Assembly (NCBI GenBank): GCA_029959085.1
Contig: JARWIR010000008.1
Span: 372,001-436,000 of the forward strand
Source: Nemophila menziesii
Taxonomy: Eukaryota > Streptophyta > Magnoliopsida > Boraginales > Hydrophyllaceae
Length of the DNA stretch: 64,000 nt
Direction: 5' to 3'
Of this stretch, positions 32,825 through 44,099 are shown piece after piece (the first letter of the stretch is position 1; each line of letters starts with the position of its first letter). The position numbers and the translations under genes are program-made. The notes beneath the pieces were generated by a model. It saw only the letters and a program-made list of their open reading frames with translations. It was not told where the DNA came from and did not search any database.

Positions 32825-34497
32825 TTATCCTTTGCGGCTTTTTTGGAGTTGCCGCCTCCATTCTTAATCTCAAAGACCTCCTCCTCCTCCTCAAATGCAT
32901 CTGCATACTGGAAATTCATGTCATGATCTTCCCCTCCCCCTTCATAATCCTTCTCAAAGTAGTTTTCACTGCTTTCAAAATTACCCTCTTCCTCCTCTTC
33001 AGGTTCAAATTGCGAATCTTCTTCATCATTAACTTTTGAAACACTCCTCATTTCCTTGCCTTTCCCTTTAGGGATGTTATTTCTCTCTTCTTCCTCTTTC
33101 TCATTCTCCAGAATACTAAATTGATTGTTGTTGACGAAGTCCTCAATGTGGTCAACTACTCTAAGCTTTTTGAAATTCCCAGCCATCTTTGAATTAACCT
33201 CCCCTTGTCCAGTTTCAATTCGAATTCCTCTAGCTTCTCTTCGTCTCTTTACTGTTTGTTGAGTATTTGAAGAGGTATCCATGTTTTGATTAGAAGTATT
33301 GCTAGAGTTAGCAATATATTTTCCTTTTATTTTTCTCATTTCCTCTTCGAAAGCCATGAGAGCAGCGCGGATATTACCCTCATTTCCTTCATCACCTTCT
33401 TCATTGATTCCTCGGGTCCTTTTAAAAGCCTCCATTTTTAAAGATGACTCATGTAGTTCATTGCGAAGATCGTGAATTTGTTTATTCCAGTTCTCCCACT
33501 CTTGTTCTTCTTTGTCCTTCTCTTCCTCATTATATCTTTGGTTTTCCACTTTGCTTGTGCTTCCTTTCTTAGTGTAGTTGAATTTGCTAAGGATATCACC
33601 TTCTTCTTCATGAATTTGTAGACTTCGAATAGGGTTATTACTCTTGTAGCTCGTACCTGCATCTTTAATGTTTTTATCATTATTAAAGTAGTTAGTAAAC
33701 TCCCCGTTATTTTTAATATGAAGGCCATAAATAGGATTAAAAGGGGGAAACTTTGCGACATTATCTATGCTCCAAGACACTTTTCTGCGTTCATCTATAT
33801 CCTCCACTTGTTTGATGGTTTTCAATGGACAGTCGCCATATTGATGTCCTATTTTACCACATCTAAAACATAACAGTCCCGTATTTTCATATTGAAAGAC
33901 TACCCAAGCTGGACCTTCCTCTTGATACAAATAAGCTCCAGGGGGGAGGGGGTATTTGGTATTGATCCTTGCACGAAATCTTAAAACTTTTACGTCACAG
34001 TTCTGTGCAGTAGGGAAATCCACAGCTTCAATTCTGATGAAACATACCTCAAGTGCCTTTACTGTGTCGAGATTATTCTGTTTGAAAGCAAGTCCTCTTA
34101 CTTGAACCCATATTGACGAGTAATCTGTCACCAGATCTTTGAATTCAACCACTAGAGGCCACATGGTCATGCTTAAGTGAAGTTTTTGATACAACCCTGG
34201 TCTCATTTCCCATACTCGCTTGAATTCTTTATCATTAAAATTCTCGAGCTTGAACATATTGTTTTTGACATCTGATAATCTGTAGTGCCCTTGTATACCC
34301 CATCTGTCCTCAATTAGTTTTCTGAGTTGAACCGCATATATAGGAGAATCCCCTATTGCTCTGATGAGTATTGCTTTTTCCTCCTTCATACTCTCAGATA
34401 GCCTAGCCTTCAATCCAATGTTGATTACCCCAAGTTTACGAGCTTTGTGATCATTGAGGGGAATGATGGGTAAAGCGTGATGCTCCCTAGTTGCCAT
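32821..34497 (-). CDS. Outer LINE ORF1 (DUF4283/zinc-knuckle), 558 aa, intact
   Basis: From MATREHHALPII at 34497. The DUF4283-like N-terminal region has GLKARLSESMKEEKAILIRA and YRLSDVKNNMFKLENF, then CFRCGKIGHQYGDCP (CCHC knuckle), RRKVSWSIDN, a charged helical middle with EEMRKIKGKY, KRRREARGIRIE, and a Glu-rich tail SQFEPEEEEEGNFE. No stop or shift, and exactly as long as the nested ORF1. Binds element RNA by family analogy. The frame is open for 268 more codons upstream (to 35301), so the start is not certain; I chose the ATG shared with the nested LINE. Confidence 0.88.
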   Translation of the reverse strand: MATREHHALPIIPLNDHKARKLGVINIGLKARLSESMKEEKAILIRAIGDSPIYAVQLRKLIEDRWGIQGHYRLSDVKNNMFKLENFNDKEFKRVWEMRPGLYQKLHLSMTMWPLVVEFKDLVTDYSSIWVQVRGLAFKQNNLDTVKALEVCFIRIEAVDFPTAQNCDVKVLRFRARINTKYPLPPGAYLYQEEGPAWVVFQYENTGLLCFRCGKIGHQYGDCPLKTIKQVEDIDERRKVSWSIDNVAKFPPFNPIYGLHIKNNGEFTNYFNNDKNIKDAGTSYKSNNPIRSLQIHEEEGDILSKFNYTKKGSTSKVENQRYNEEEKDKEEQEWENWNKQIHDLRNELHESSLKMEAFKRTRGINEEGDEGNEGNIRAALMAFEEEMRKIKGKYIANSSNTSNQNMDTSSNTQQTVKRRREARGIRIETGQGEVNSKMAGNFKKLRVVDHIEDFVNNNQFSILENEKEEEERNNIPKGKGKEMRSVSKVNDEEDSQFEPEEEEEGNFESSENYFEKDYEGGGEDHDMNFQYADAFEEEEEVFEIKNGGGNSKKAAKDK

Positions 34498-35410
34498 AAG
34501 AAGACCTGTACTAAAAGTAAACAATAACACGACACAGCGGTAGAAAATAACGAAGTGAGAAGCGTAAGTGTAGAAAAGGGGTTGGTAAAAAGGATAAGGG
34601 AAAGAAATAGGGAAGTAGTAAGGAAGCAGTGTAAGAGAGGGATTAAAGAGTGTGGATAACCAGTCCACCTTAAGAAGTATATATAGGCAGGATGTAGAGA
34701 CAGCTTCAATCAATTTCTTAGCCACGCTTAAAGATGCTGGTTTGTTACTTCGAGAAATTTGTGTAGTGGAGAGTCCTAAGCTGTTGTTACCTCTTCTATT
34801 AACTCTGCTTTCATTATTACCTATTTCCATAATTGGTTTTGGAACTATCAAATTATGATGACTACCTCTGAAAAACCAATTATAACGTTTAAATGTAACA
34901 CGCCAGTATCCGTCGCTTCGCTTCCCCCTTGTAACTTTAGCTTTTGCCTTTTTAATCTCTGCATAGAAAGAAAAACCAACGAAAAAAAGAAAATTATTAA
35001 ATTTCTTCTTTACCTCGGGACTAGATGAGATTTGGTTAGTAGCGAAACTAGCTTCGAAGAGTTTAATCGACGGCTCCATCTTTATTCGAAAAACCCCATC
35101 ATTAATTTCGATTTCCACACTTTCATTGCAGGTTAAGGCTAGTTCAGTGGTTTTCCTTCCTTCCCGATTTGATTTGTTCTTCCCCAAAATGAAAAAGGTA
35201 AACCCTATTCGTAACCCTAAATCCCCATCTGACGAAACCCCCATTCCAAGATGGAGGATCAAAGAGACGTGAAGCAAGAAATCACACGCGAGATTCAACA
35301 CCCGCAGTGATGATTATCTAGAGTAGATCTAAGATTTTCGGCGAAGAAATCGTGTTCAAGAAGAAGAGAGAGGAGAGAGCGTTTTTAGGAGAGAGAAGCA
35401 CAAGATAAAT
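34498..35410 (-). other. 5' leader of outer LINE, open in the ORF1 frame
   Basis: CT-rich at the extreme 5' end (CTCTCTCCTCTCTC), as in the nested LINE, and likely to hold the internal promoter. From 35301 it is open in the ORF1 frame for 268 codons, with a basic stretch (EIKKAKAKVTRGKRSDGYWR) and a hydrophobic stretch just before MATR. Its 5' end lies about 930 bp from the ZF-HD start codon, pointing away from it. Confidence 0.6.
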
Positions 35411-35606
35411 AAAAATACCTACATCTCCATGAATAATTTTTGTTCTCTCATTGAAATGTATAATAGATACACTATAAGCTAATATATGCATTAGTTAGTT
35501 AAGTTTTGTTGTTAATGTATTATATTATCTATGAAATATTTATTTTGAGAAAATATAAAAACTTATTATAAAAAATAAAGAAAAAGATTTTGTCTACTTC
35601 TTTCTT

Positions 35607-36141
35607 AAAAGCCTTCTGATTTAATACAGAAATAGCGTTCTCTTGTGACGCCTCATTCAAACACGAACACCTCCCTACGGGGATTGGAGTGATACAGCAT
35701 AACAAATCTGATGGATCACGGGTCAAGTTTCAGTCAACGACTGACTATAACACCAGTTTCATTGGGGAGGCGCAAGCAGTTGTCACTGCTCTCGAGGTAG
35801 GAAAATCTTGGAAGCACACAGAGAAAACGATTTTCTCCGACAACCTTGAACTGATTAAAGGTATCCAGCAAGTGTCGGCAGCTAGATGGGAACTCAGGCC
35901 GTGGATCAATCATATCCGACAACTGGCATCAGACTCTGGGCCAGTTTTCTTCAAACTTATCCCACGGAGATTTAACACTGGGGCCGATCTTCTAGCAAAG
36001 GACGCCAGGCACATGGCACTACAAGTTCAACAAGCAGCTCTATCTCTAGAGAATAATTTCTCAAAATCAGGAATAGGTTACTGTTTTTTCGTTTTATAAG
36101 GTTTGTTCTTCTACATGTTCAAAAAAAAAAAAAAGCCTTCT
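35607..36141 (+). mobile_element. 5'-truncated LINE tail (RNase H), copy B
   Basis: AAAAGCCTTCT duplications at 35607-35617 and 36131-36141. The RNase H frame runs 35620-36099 with CDASF, GEAQAV, SDNLELIKG and AKDARH; AKDA is intact here, unlike copy A. Differs from copy A at about a dozen sites in 0.5 kb. Confidence 0.85.
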
Positions 36142-36295
36142 TCTCATCACTTCCAAAATCATTTGCATTCTCGTCTTCGTTTACCATTTTCTTTATTTAT
36201 TACAAAATAATTAAAATCAATGAATATTCTCTTTTTTCTTTTTTCTTTTTTGTCAATAATGTTTTTTTTTTTGTCAATTAATAAATTTCTCATTC

Positions 36296-36304
36296 TATAT
36301 ATAA
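36296..36304 (+). promoter_or_regulatory. TATA box of ZF-HD copy B
   Basis: TATATATAA, 34 bp before the ATG. Upstream are T-rich runs with TGTCAAT words repeated twice (about 36250-36280), then the LINE tail; nothing else promoter-like is recognised. Confidence 0.45.
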
Positions 36305-36337
36305 TTTAGAAAGACAAAAAGGAGGCTTAACCACAAA

Positions 36338-36964
36338 ATGCACACATCCATCACCCCCACCGGATCTCCTGATTCAGAATCTAATACACCACAGCGGATC
36401 TACCCGTACTCCGCCCAGCAACCACCACCTATGGTGGCGACTTACAAAGAGTGTCTCAAAAATCATGCTGCCGTTATAGGCGGCCATGCTTTAGATGGGT
36501 GTGGAGAGTTCTTAGCTACCGCCACTGCCAACCCAACTGACCCCAATTCTATGATTTGCGCCGCCTGTGGCTGCCACCGCAACTTCCACCGTCGTCGCAA
36601 CATCCCTTCTCTTGAATTTCATCACCGCTCTGTTGCACCACCTGAAACATTTTCTTTACCACCACCACCAACCAACCAACCAACCTCTATGGCAACACCA
36701 GTCACCACCGCACCAAGTGGCAAGAAACGGTTCAGGGTAAAGTTTACTCAGGTGCAGAAAGAAAAAATGTATACTTTTGCTGAAAAAATAAGTTGGAAAT
36801 TGCACAAAACTGATGTAGCTTTGGTTGAAGACTTCTGTAATGAGATTGGTGTTAGTAGGGAAGTTCTTAAGGTTTGGATAAATAATAATAAGTATAAGAG
36901 CAAGAACGATATCAACGTTATGCCTTATACTAACAACAATGGCAGTAGCATTTTGTCAAGCTGA
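36338..36964 (+). CDS. Zinc-finger homeodomain (ZF-HD) transcription factor, intact
   Basis: 208 residues, one exon, as usual in this plant-specific family of nuclear DNA-binding factors. Residues 36-87 form the zinc-finger dimerisation domain: [36 protein letters not shown], with ligands C39, H43, H50, C55, C74, C77, H80 and H84. A Pro/Thr-rich linker follows (88-127). Residues 128-191 are the atypical homeodomain: [46 protein letters not shown], with recognition helix [10 protein letters not shown]. Relative to copy C it lacks 16 C-terminal codons, lost in frame, outside both domains. It is the only copy with both domains intact. A 13.3-kb LINE nest lies upstream. Its target genes are unknown. 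Confidence 0.93.
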   Translation: MHTSITPTGSPDSESNTPQRIYPYSAQQPPPMVATYKECLKNHAAVIGGHALDGCGEFLATATANPTDPNSMICAACGCHRNFHRRRNIPSLEFHHRSVAPPETFSLPPPPTNQPTSMATPVTTAPSGKKRFRVKFTQVQKEKMYTFAEKISWKLHKTDVALVEDFCNEIGVSREVLKVWINNNKYKSKNDINVMPYTNNNGSSILSS

Positions 36965-37046
36965 GAATAATGGTGATGCTCGTGTGATCTGGATGTATTT
37001 ACCATTCAACTTCTGTACTTTTAGTTTCCGTTCCCGATCCTGTTGT

Positions 37047-37073
37047 AATAAAAGTATTTCACTTATTAATAAA
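37047..37073 (+). terminator. Polyadenylation signals of ZF-HD copy B
   Basis: AATAAA at 37047-37052 and 37068-37073, 83 and 104 bp past the stop codon, in a T-rich 3' region. Both are kept in copy C (55727-55732, 55748-55753) and deleted in copy A. Confidence 0.55.
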
Positions 37074-38054
37074 AAACCATGATGGTAATCGAATGTGTAA
37101 AATGATGTATGAACTATGAAGGATCAAAAATGGTTTTTGTATGAATTCTGTAATTTAATCTTATTTCAAACATTTGTTTTATTAACCTAATATTCACATT
37201 ACATTTTTTTCTATGTAGAATTATAAATCTAACCTTGCTTAATATTTTCAGGTGATTTATATATTTTTCGTTGAACAATCTTACTCTATCACATAGTTAG
37301 ATAGTGTATTAATTTTATTACTAATTAGTTTTATTTTGAACTTGTGTATTTGTTGCTAATTTTGTTATCTTAACTTTAAAATTGTACATATTGTATACAC
37401 ATTTGATTTGGGTGGTTAATTAGTATGTGTTATTTGAAGTGTTTATGTGAAGTGGGTGGGACTTTTTGGTTGTTATTCTTCATTGTTGAGATGTATCTCT
37501 GAGGTTAATAGAATTTTCTGGTAAATAAAACAAGTTGAAATGCGTCATTAATTTAAGATAAATTCACAATATTTTTATTCTATATTTGATTAGATAATAA
37601 AGCGGCAATAGCTGGTTTTGCATGTATTTCACAAGGTAACAAATAAGTTCATTTGTTTGCAAGTGACACTTTCGTTGTATGATCGTAATTATCACGAGGT
37701 AGTATCGTCATCTCGTTTGAAAGCATATTAACTTCTTGGTCGTATTCTATTAGACTGAAACGACCACGTTATCTCATTTTGTGAGATTATTGAGTCATCA
37801 ATATTGGTGTTTTTGAAGTGAGCTCGATGAGTGTGAAGAATTTATGGGGGTGATATTGACAAGGTTGGTTGAGATTCTTTGTTTTGGATTGTGTGTGAAT
37901 AAATATTTATTTGGATTTTTTTAAGGTTGTTGAATCTTCTTGAATGTCCGATTCTCATGGTGGGTTTGTATATTATAGCTCTGCCTAGATTCATGGCAGG
38001 GGCTATTTAGCCTTGTCTAGAATTCTTTCTTGAATTGGTCTCCTCGTATGTATA
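37074..38054. other. AT-rich intergenic DNA (B)
   Basis: No gene supported. A short deletion near 37392 relative to A and C shortens GATAAAATAAGTATACA. Confidence 0.55.
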
Positions 38055-38935
38055 GTTAGAGCAGAGAAAAATAATGTAAACCCGAATATTAATTCAAACT
38101 CGGTTAAAAACCAAACTGGAAAAAAGCTTTTAAAATTTTACTAAATTTATGGATCGGTCCAAATAAAACAATACCCAACCCGTTTAAACATAGGTCGGAT
38201 TAACATTTGGTCCACGAGATCCTATTCAACCCGGCAACCCGGTTATTTATTGATATAGCCAACTTTTGATATAGTTTACTCTTCCCATTTTGATGTGGGA
38301 GAGCTAATATTCACATTTTGAGCTGTTTGCCCAAGTTTCTCGCACAACTCGGCAATCATGCCCAAGATTTTCGCACGCCTAGTCCTATTTTTTTGCACGT
38401 TGCACACCATTTCCCAATTTTCTTGCACAAGTTGCACGCCTCATTACTCTACACCACTTTTATCCCACTTCAAAAATTTACACTACATTTTGAGAGATTT
38501 GCCTATAAATACAAAGTCTCCCTCTCCCTTATTCTTGTGCCTAAACACCTAGGGTTAGTAAAAATTATTATTTCACCCTAATAATTTGTTTTTTATATTC
38601 TTTTAGAGGGTTAATATTTATTTTTTAACCCTTAAAAGTTAACTTTTTTCTTTTCAACGGAGGATTAATAATATTTTTTATTTGATCCTCTTAAAGTTAT
38701 GTTTGTTCTTTTTTTACCAACATTGTTGGTTGAACTAAGTTATTATATTTGGCCTTTAATTTGGTCGAACTTATGAGTTAATATTTTTTTAACCCGGGAC
38801 AAATCCGATTTCAACCCGTGCGGTGGGGTTACAATATAAAAACAGGGTTAAAATCCTTAAAAGATGAACCCGGTTTATTCAATAACAAGGTTGGAAATAA
38901 CCTCAACCCAGATTTAACCCGGTTTTTGCTCTACC
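38055..38935. mobile_element. Candidate non-autonomous DNA transposon (B)
   Basis: Same 881-bp length and ends as in copy A, with flanks GTATGTATA and TTATATATA. In several sites where A and C agree, B differs (for example near 38625, 38850 and 38880). Confidence 0.4.
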
Positions 38936-39246
38936 TTATATATAATAATGGAAATTTTGCACTGTAAGTTTAAGACTTTGTGATACTATAATGTAAAGTA
39001 TAGAAGTTTCTTTAACATTTTGTTAGAACTCTGCATTGAGGTTTACTATTTTTATTACTGGCTTCTTTTCTTTGTTCATCCACATAAATTATTCATTAAG
39101 TGTATCACCAATGCCTAAGACAAATGTTAAGTAATCGAGAATGTGGAATAATCTCTATTTGATGCACTAGCTTTACCATAAACCCCAAATATTCTGGCCA
39201 CCACATTTTGGGCAATAAGACAGGGGGACAAGATACACCACAAACA

Positions 39247-39498
39247 AACCAGTTGGGTTAGCTTAACTGTCCAGAGTCTTGCTATTTATTCAACACTTAA
39301 AGGAGAAGGGGAGGTCTGTGTTCGAATCCCCTCCTTAACGGGTGTGAAGTGAGAGGTACCAGGCTCGAACCCCTCACTAAAAACGGGTGTCCTAGTTTTG
39401 ATTTACTTGGGAATATACATGGGGAGACGTGTATATCCCCGTGGGATTAATCGTGGTACGTGCAAGCAAGCCTGGATCACCGACATACCAAAAATAAA
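39247..39498 (+). mobile_element. tRNA-derived SINE (B)
   Basis: 252 bp between 16-bp duplications (39231-39246 and 39499-39514). Box B reads GTTCGAATCC, closer to consensus than copy A. The A-tail is interrupted by one T. Confidence 0.8.
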
Positions 39499-39514
39499 AG
39501 ATACAACACAAACA

Positions 39515-40764
39515 TAGTCGTCTTTCACATGCATCAAATATGTATACAGTTTTTAAAGGTCATTAGAAAATTTATTAACGTCTAACCGTTTACTACGTTA
39601 TGGGGAAGATAAGTCAAGTGTCTTCGGCATAGTATAAATAGACAAACACAGTACATCATCAATGTAACTAGTATATACTCATTCATTCTTCAATACTTAA
39701 TAAATCTTTCTATTTAGTGTCCTCCTTCAGGTCATTCATGAAAGACTCCTTATAAGAATACTCTAGTAACTTGAGACCCTGAATACTTATCTGGTTTGTG
39801 CTTGCAGGGGTGCTAAAACTAGTGTGTGTTTTTAGTAAAAATAACATATGTGCAAAGAGTCTTCCAAATGTCAAAAAAAGGTCTTCCGTAGATGAAGTTT
39901 TGAAGTATGTTATGTTAACTATAATTTGACACGAGTTTGTGGAAGTCATGGTTTCCTAGTTGACTCATGAAGTTACAAACATTAATACATCTACTTGCAA
40001 GCCAGTGGTGTGTGGAATGCAATGAAGACTATCCCTACAAGTTATGTCACATCGAAAGAAGTATATATCACTCGAGAAGTAAAGTTGTTAATAGTTCTAG
40101 TGGAAGAACAACTTATATTCCTTTCTTACAACTATGAAATAACTCACCATGAGGATTTAAAATAATATGTATGTTTGCATCAATCAGTTTAGTTCCGAGT
40201 GACACATAAATCAAGACACATCTTCTTTTTTAACAATCCCTTTCTGGATGTTAAGGACACAAGCTAGCATAGTGGTCTTAAATAATGCAACACCCATTTA
40301 GATGGGGAATAACATGCCAAATAAATGGACGAGGAAGTCCTTATTTTAATGTGTGTTAAATAATATGATGCATACTCTAACATACCAACAATGTAAAAAA
40401 TATATAAATATAAGGGTTACTTACATATAAGGTTAAGAACCCAGTTTTCTAGCTAAACAAATCTAGATCAACCATATGAGTATATGACTAACGCGCCCTT
40501 TGTCATATTAATCAGATATAAAAGCTTGATAATTAAAATTCACTTTCCAGGCAATCCATAAGTATGTATGCTTTAATTAAAAATAATCATTCCATAACAT
40601 TTCCTATTCCATCACGGAGAATCAAGTCGCTTCCTTGAATCATTTAGAAAAACATCACAAACCCACTCAAACCAGAAAGGTTTGAAGCCAAAACTAAATT
40701 TTTATTTGCATAAAACAAAAAACGAATTTCTAGAAATCAAGGAAGACGAAAAACATAAGTGAGA
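39515..40764. other. Intergenic DNA, nothing recognised (B)
   Basis: Counterpart of 5069-6320; no gene, RNA or element border seen. Confidence 0.5.
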
Positions 40765-41010
40765 AGTAGTGGGTCGTCAGCACAAAAAACGGTGGGCCAT
40801 CTAGACATAATTATGAGTTGCCAGAGATATCAATGGGTTGTAAGTGGATTAAAAATGGGATGTCTCAACAAACATGGTGGGTTGATGACGCATAAAGCGG
40901 CGAGTTATCTACATATTGCTAATACAAATCTAATGGGATGTCTACATAATTTGGTTGGCTGAAAAAGAAAAAATAATGGGCTATATGACTAAAACAATGA
41001 GTTATCGATA
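40765..41010. repeat. Degenerate minisatellite (B)
   Basis: Same imperfect 20-30 bp units as in copy A with the same unit number, so the array has been stable since triplication. Confidence 0.6.
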
Positions 41011-41090
41011 ATGAATATAATAGTCAAAGAAAAATGTATATGTAACAAAACACATATTTATTCAAAAACTCATAAAAAAGTCAAAAAAAT

Positions 41091-41110
41091 GAGTTGTGTC
41101 CCCATGACTC
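41091..41110 (-). other. Imperfect hairpin (B, element 1)
   Basis: GAGTTGTG-TCCC-CATGACTC, identical to copies A and C. Confidence 0.6.
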
Positions 41111-41356
41111 GAAAAAGACTCAATAAAGAAATTAAAAACAAGTAAATATTGCATATACAGAAATGGTAAGGAAGAAAGATAATATACTCTCGGGGCTATC
41201 GCCTCGCATTGTCAACATCCAAATAGGATTTGGTGGATCTTTTGAGATGTCGCGCTTTAATTGGTCTAGAAGTGTCATGATGTGCACTTGATTAGCTTTG
41301 ATTTATGCCACATCATCGGACAAGAAGGTTTGGGTTGCTTCAACTTTATTCAATCG

Positions 41357-42479
41357 CTAATCTACCCTTTCTCGCCAAATAGGATCCACTTCTTTTGATT
41401 CTCTCTCACGAGAAATTTCTTCTTGTTGAGACTTCTTAAATACTGCTTCTCTTAAGATTGTCCTGGTCCAAACATTGTTGATATTGTTACTTACTTTATA
41501 CATCAATTTCTCTTTTTCACCCCGAATCACATTCTCTTTTTGTACTAGGCACATGATCATCGTTGGACATTCACATTAAATAATGAAAGTGGAGAGACCA
41601 AAAATCGCATCACCTCCTCAAAGATAAACGGTTCCATATCTACTTCTTCCCCTCGTAAAACACAATTTGAAAAGATGGTATTTCTCTTGGTTACATCCAA
41701 AGTTTGCGTGTTTCCAAATGCATTTGGTGTGATAAAATTGTGCCAAATTCTTGTACCAGGTTGGAGATATTTGTAAGGCCAAGGTGCCTTCAATTCTACC
41801 TTGTGTGATTGAACTTTTTCTTCATCTGATACATGCTCAAAAGGTTGATTCCAATAAAAATTCTTGATATTTTCCACCGCTTATCGATACTTGCATGGTC
41901 CAACCAATTTTCTTGAACTAGAAGTGGTTTCTAATCTCTTCAAATGTTAAAGGAACTAACTTTCCTCCAAATGGAACACGATCTAAAGAGGCCTAAATAG
42001 AACTCGAAAACTAACTCCATACATAAACTTGAATGTCTCATCATGAATGTAGTCCAACCCAATATCTCTCCCATCTCCAAAAATCTCTTGTAATCACCTT
42101 CTCCAACTCATTTTTCAAATATTCTCTCATGAGCAAAAGGTAAGTCCGGTAAATGAATTTTTCTGGAAGCTAACAAGGCCTTGGAAGCTTCATTCATCAC
42201 GGGTATAAGAATATCGATTTGTAGAGGTTGTGGTGTCTTTTCCTTGAAATTTGTAACTATTTTGCTCTTTGATTTAAACATAGCCGACTTTTCTCTACTT
42301 TCTTGACATGTTTTACCCTTTTTCTTTATACTCGAACTTGAACTTTTCTCAATCGTTTTCTTGTCAATAGTAACCAATACCTTACTTTGGTTCTTCTTCA
42401 TCTCCCAAACAGTGGATAATGTTTCTGTACTTTTTGTCATCTCAATTGACCTCCAACTCAAAGCTTTGAACACTCTCAA
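41357..42479 (-). pseudogene. Gypsy accessory ORF region, broken (B, element 1)
   Basis: Open stretches 42479-42108, 41877-41557 and 41560-41357 correspond to the three of copy A, with the same stop before VENIKNF. It has small amino-acid changes (SEEEK to SDEEK, FSICVL to FSNCVL). Confidence 0.5.
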
Positions 42480-42850
42480 TATTTTTACTCCTTGATTTTG
42501 GGTTGAACAAGTTTTTTGGGTTAGGAAAGGTGTAAGGATGATGAAAATCTATTTGGGTAGGATGAAGTCTTGATTGATTGGTATGGGTTTAAGAAATTGT
42601 TGGATAAGATTTGGAAATATTGGATTTTGATTCTCGAATTAGAGGTGTTTTGATTTGATTTGGATGGTTGAATTTTCTATATAATTATGTAGGGAAGGAT
42701 TTTGATTTAAATTTATGGTGATTGGGGAGTGTTTTGATATGAGGTAAAGTTGTAGAAGCTTTAATAGAGTTAGGAAACTTTGGGGAAGAAAGAGAGGCTT
42801 AAGGTTTAGAATTGTAGGTATAAGCTAACCTCTCTTTTATTCCTTTTTCT

Positions 42851-43290
42851 GGAGGCGTCGTGCGGAGCACCGCAGGTGAGGTGCGGTGTACTGCAACAAG
42901 TTTATGTGTACCCCTGTGAAACGAACCCTGATTTCCTTACCGTTTCCACGGTTTTTGGAGTGGTGCGGTGCACCGCGAGTACGCTGTGGTGTAGCGCAAA
43001 TGCCTTCTTACTTGGACCGTGTCACGGTTCTGCGCGTGTGACGACACGGTTCATATTTTAGTTCTTGCAAATGGACTAGATTCTTGGACCGTGTTGATGA
43101 TTTGCTTCATGCGGTTCACCGTGGCACCCATGCAATATACCATACGAGCACTATAGATGACACCGTGGCACGGTTTTGCTTGAGTGTCGACACATTTTTT
43201 TTTCTTTGCCTCGCACGTGACCCTGATTCCTTGACCGTCGTGACCCTTTTTGGGGTGCAGTGCACCGCAGTGATGGCGTGGTGTACCGCA
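42851..43290. repeat. GC-rich palindromic island (B, element 1)
   Basis: Palindromic words are better kept here than in copy A: ACCGTGTCACGGTT near 43016 (A has a CACAGTT variant) and GCGGTGCACCGC near 42965, plus GTGTCGACAC. Confidence 0.65.
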
Positions 43291-43754
43291 AGGCACATAT
43301 GTTGTTTGCCATTTTTTCTCGTTTCTTCTCCGAACTTAATTTCTTATGTACCTATACATAAAAAATACTAATACCTTCCTCGATACTACAATATCTACTA
43401 AAAACAACAAATCTAAACATAAACTAAAGATATAAAAACATAAAAAAATTGTGGGATGTCTCCGGACAGCATTTTTGTTCAACGTCATTCAAAGTTAGAC
43501 GTGTTACTCTATCAGGTTTTTTATATATAGCCTCCCCAACAACTAGCAAGGCTACGAACGTTTACTAACATCCGTTTGATACCCTGTTTGGGTATGATCT
43601 CAATCACTTTTCCCAAAAAAACTTATGTGACGACAAATGGTCGCATCCACGAATCTTTTTGATTGCGTGGATTTCTTCTGGGCTCTATTCCTGGTAGAAA
43701 TATGGATGACATGAACTGTGGGATATAACTTCCTTGGTTTCTTACATAAGACGT

Positions 43755-44080
43755 AGAATGTCTTGGATACGTTTTTATCACGGATGGTAACTCTTTTGGA
43801 AGTTGATGATGCTTTGTCTTGTGGCTGAGAACGGCCTTCCAAGTAAGATTGGAACCTGCTTATCAGTATCATAATCAAGAATAAAAAAAATTAGTATGGA
43901 TGGTGATATTACCTACTTGGACATGAACGTCCACCACTGTTCCCCATGTCTTCATCACTGAGTTATTCAAAACTGTAAGTTCGTGGGAGCTTTTTCAACC
44001 TTCATAATGCCAAGCCTACCGAACACAGACTTAGGCATAAGATTCACACTCGATCCCACATCACACATGGCCTTCACTTT
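43755..44080 (-). pseudogene. Aspartic protease remnant (B, element 1)
   Basis: Minus-strand CDVGSSVNLMPKS-type active-site region near 44050 and VPILLGRPF near 43850, in different frames. FILDYDADKQ is altered by a further change (GATACTGATAAG). Confidence 0.7.
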
Positions 44081-44099
44081 GAAAATACCACATATTTGT

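Larger units (their letters stand above)
22122..35410 (-). mobile_element. Outer full-length L1-type LINE, carrying a nested LINE
   Basis: Flanked by a perfect 16-bp target duplication (22106-22121 and 35411-35426); copies A (1476-1491) and C (54029-54044) show the empty site. On the minus strand: 5' leader from 35410, ORF1 (34497-32821), ORF2 (from 32824, split by the nested LINE, ending 22177), a 46-nt 3' UTR with a hairpin, and a short A-tail (22130-22122). Without the nested LINE it is about 6.8 kb. Inserted in copy B after triplication, 0.9 kb upstream of the ZF-HD gene and facing away from it. Confidence 0.95.
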
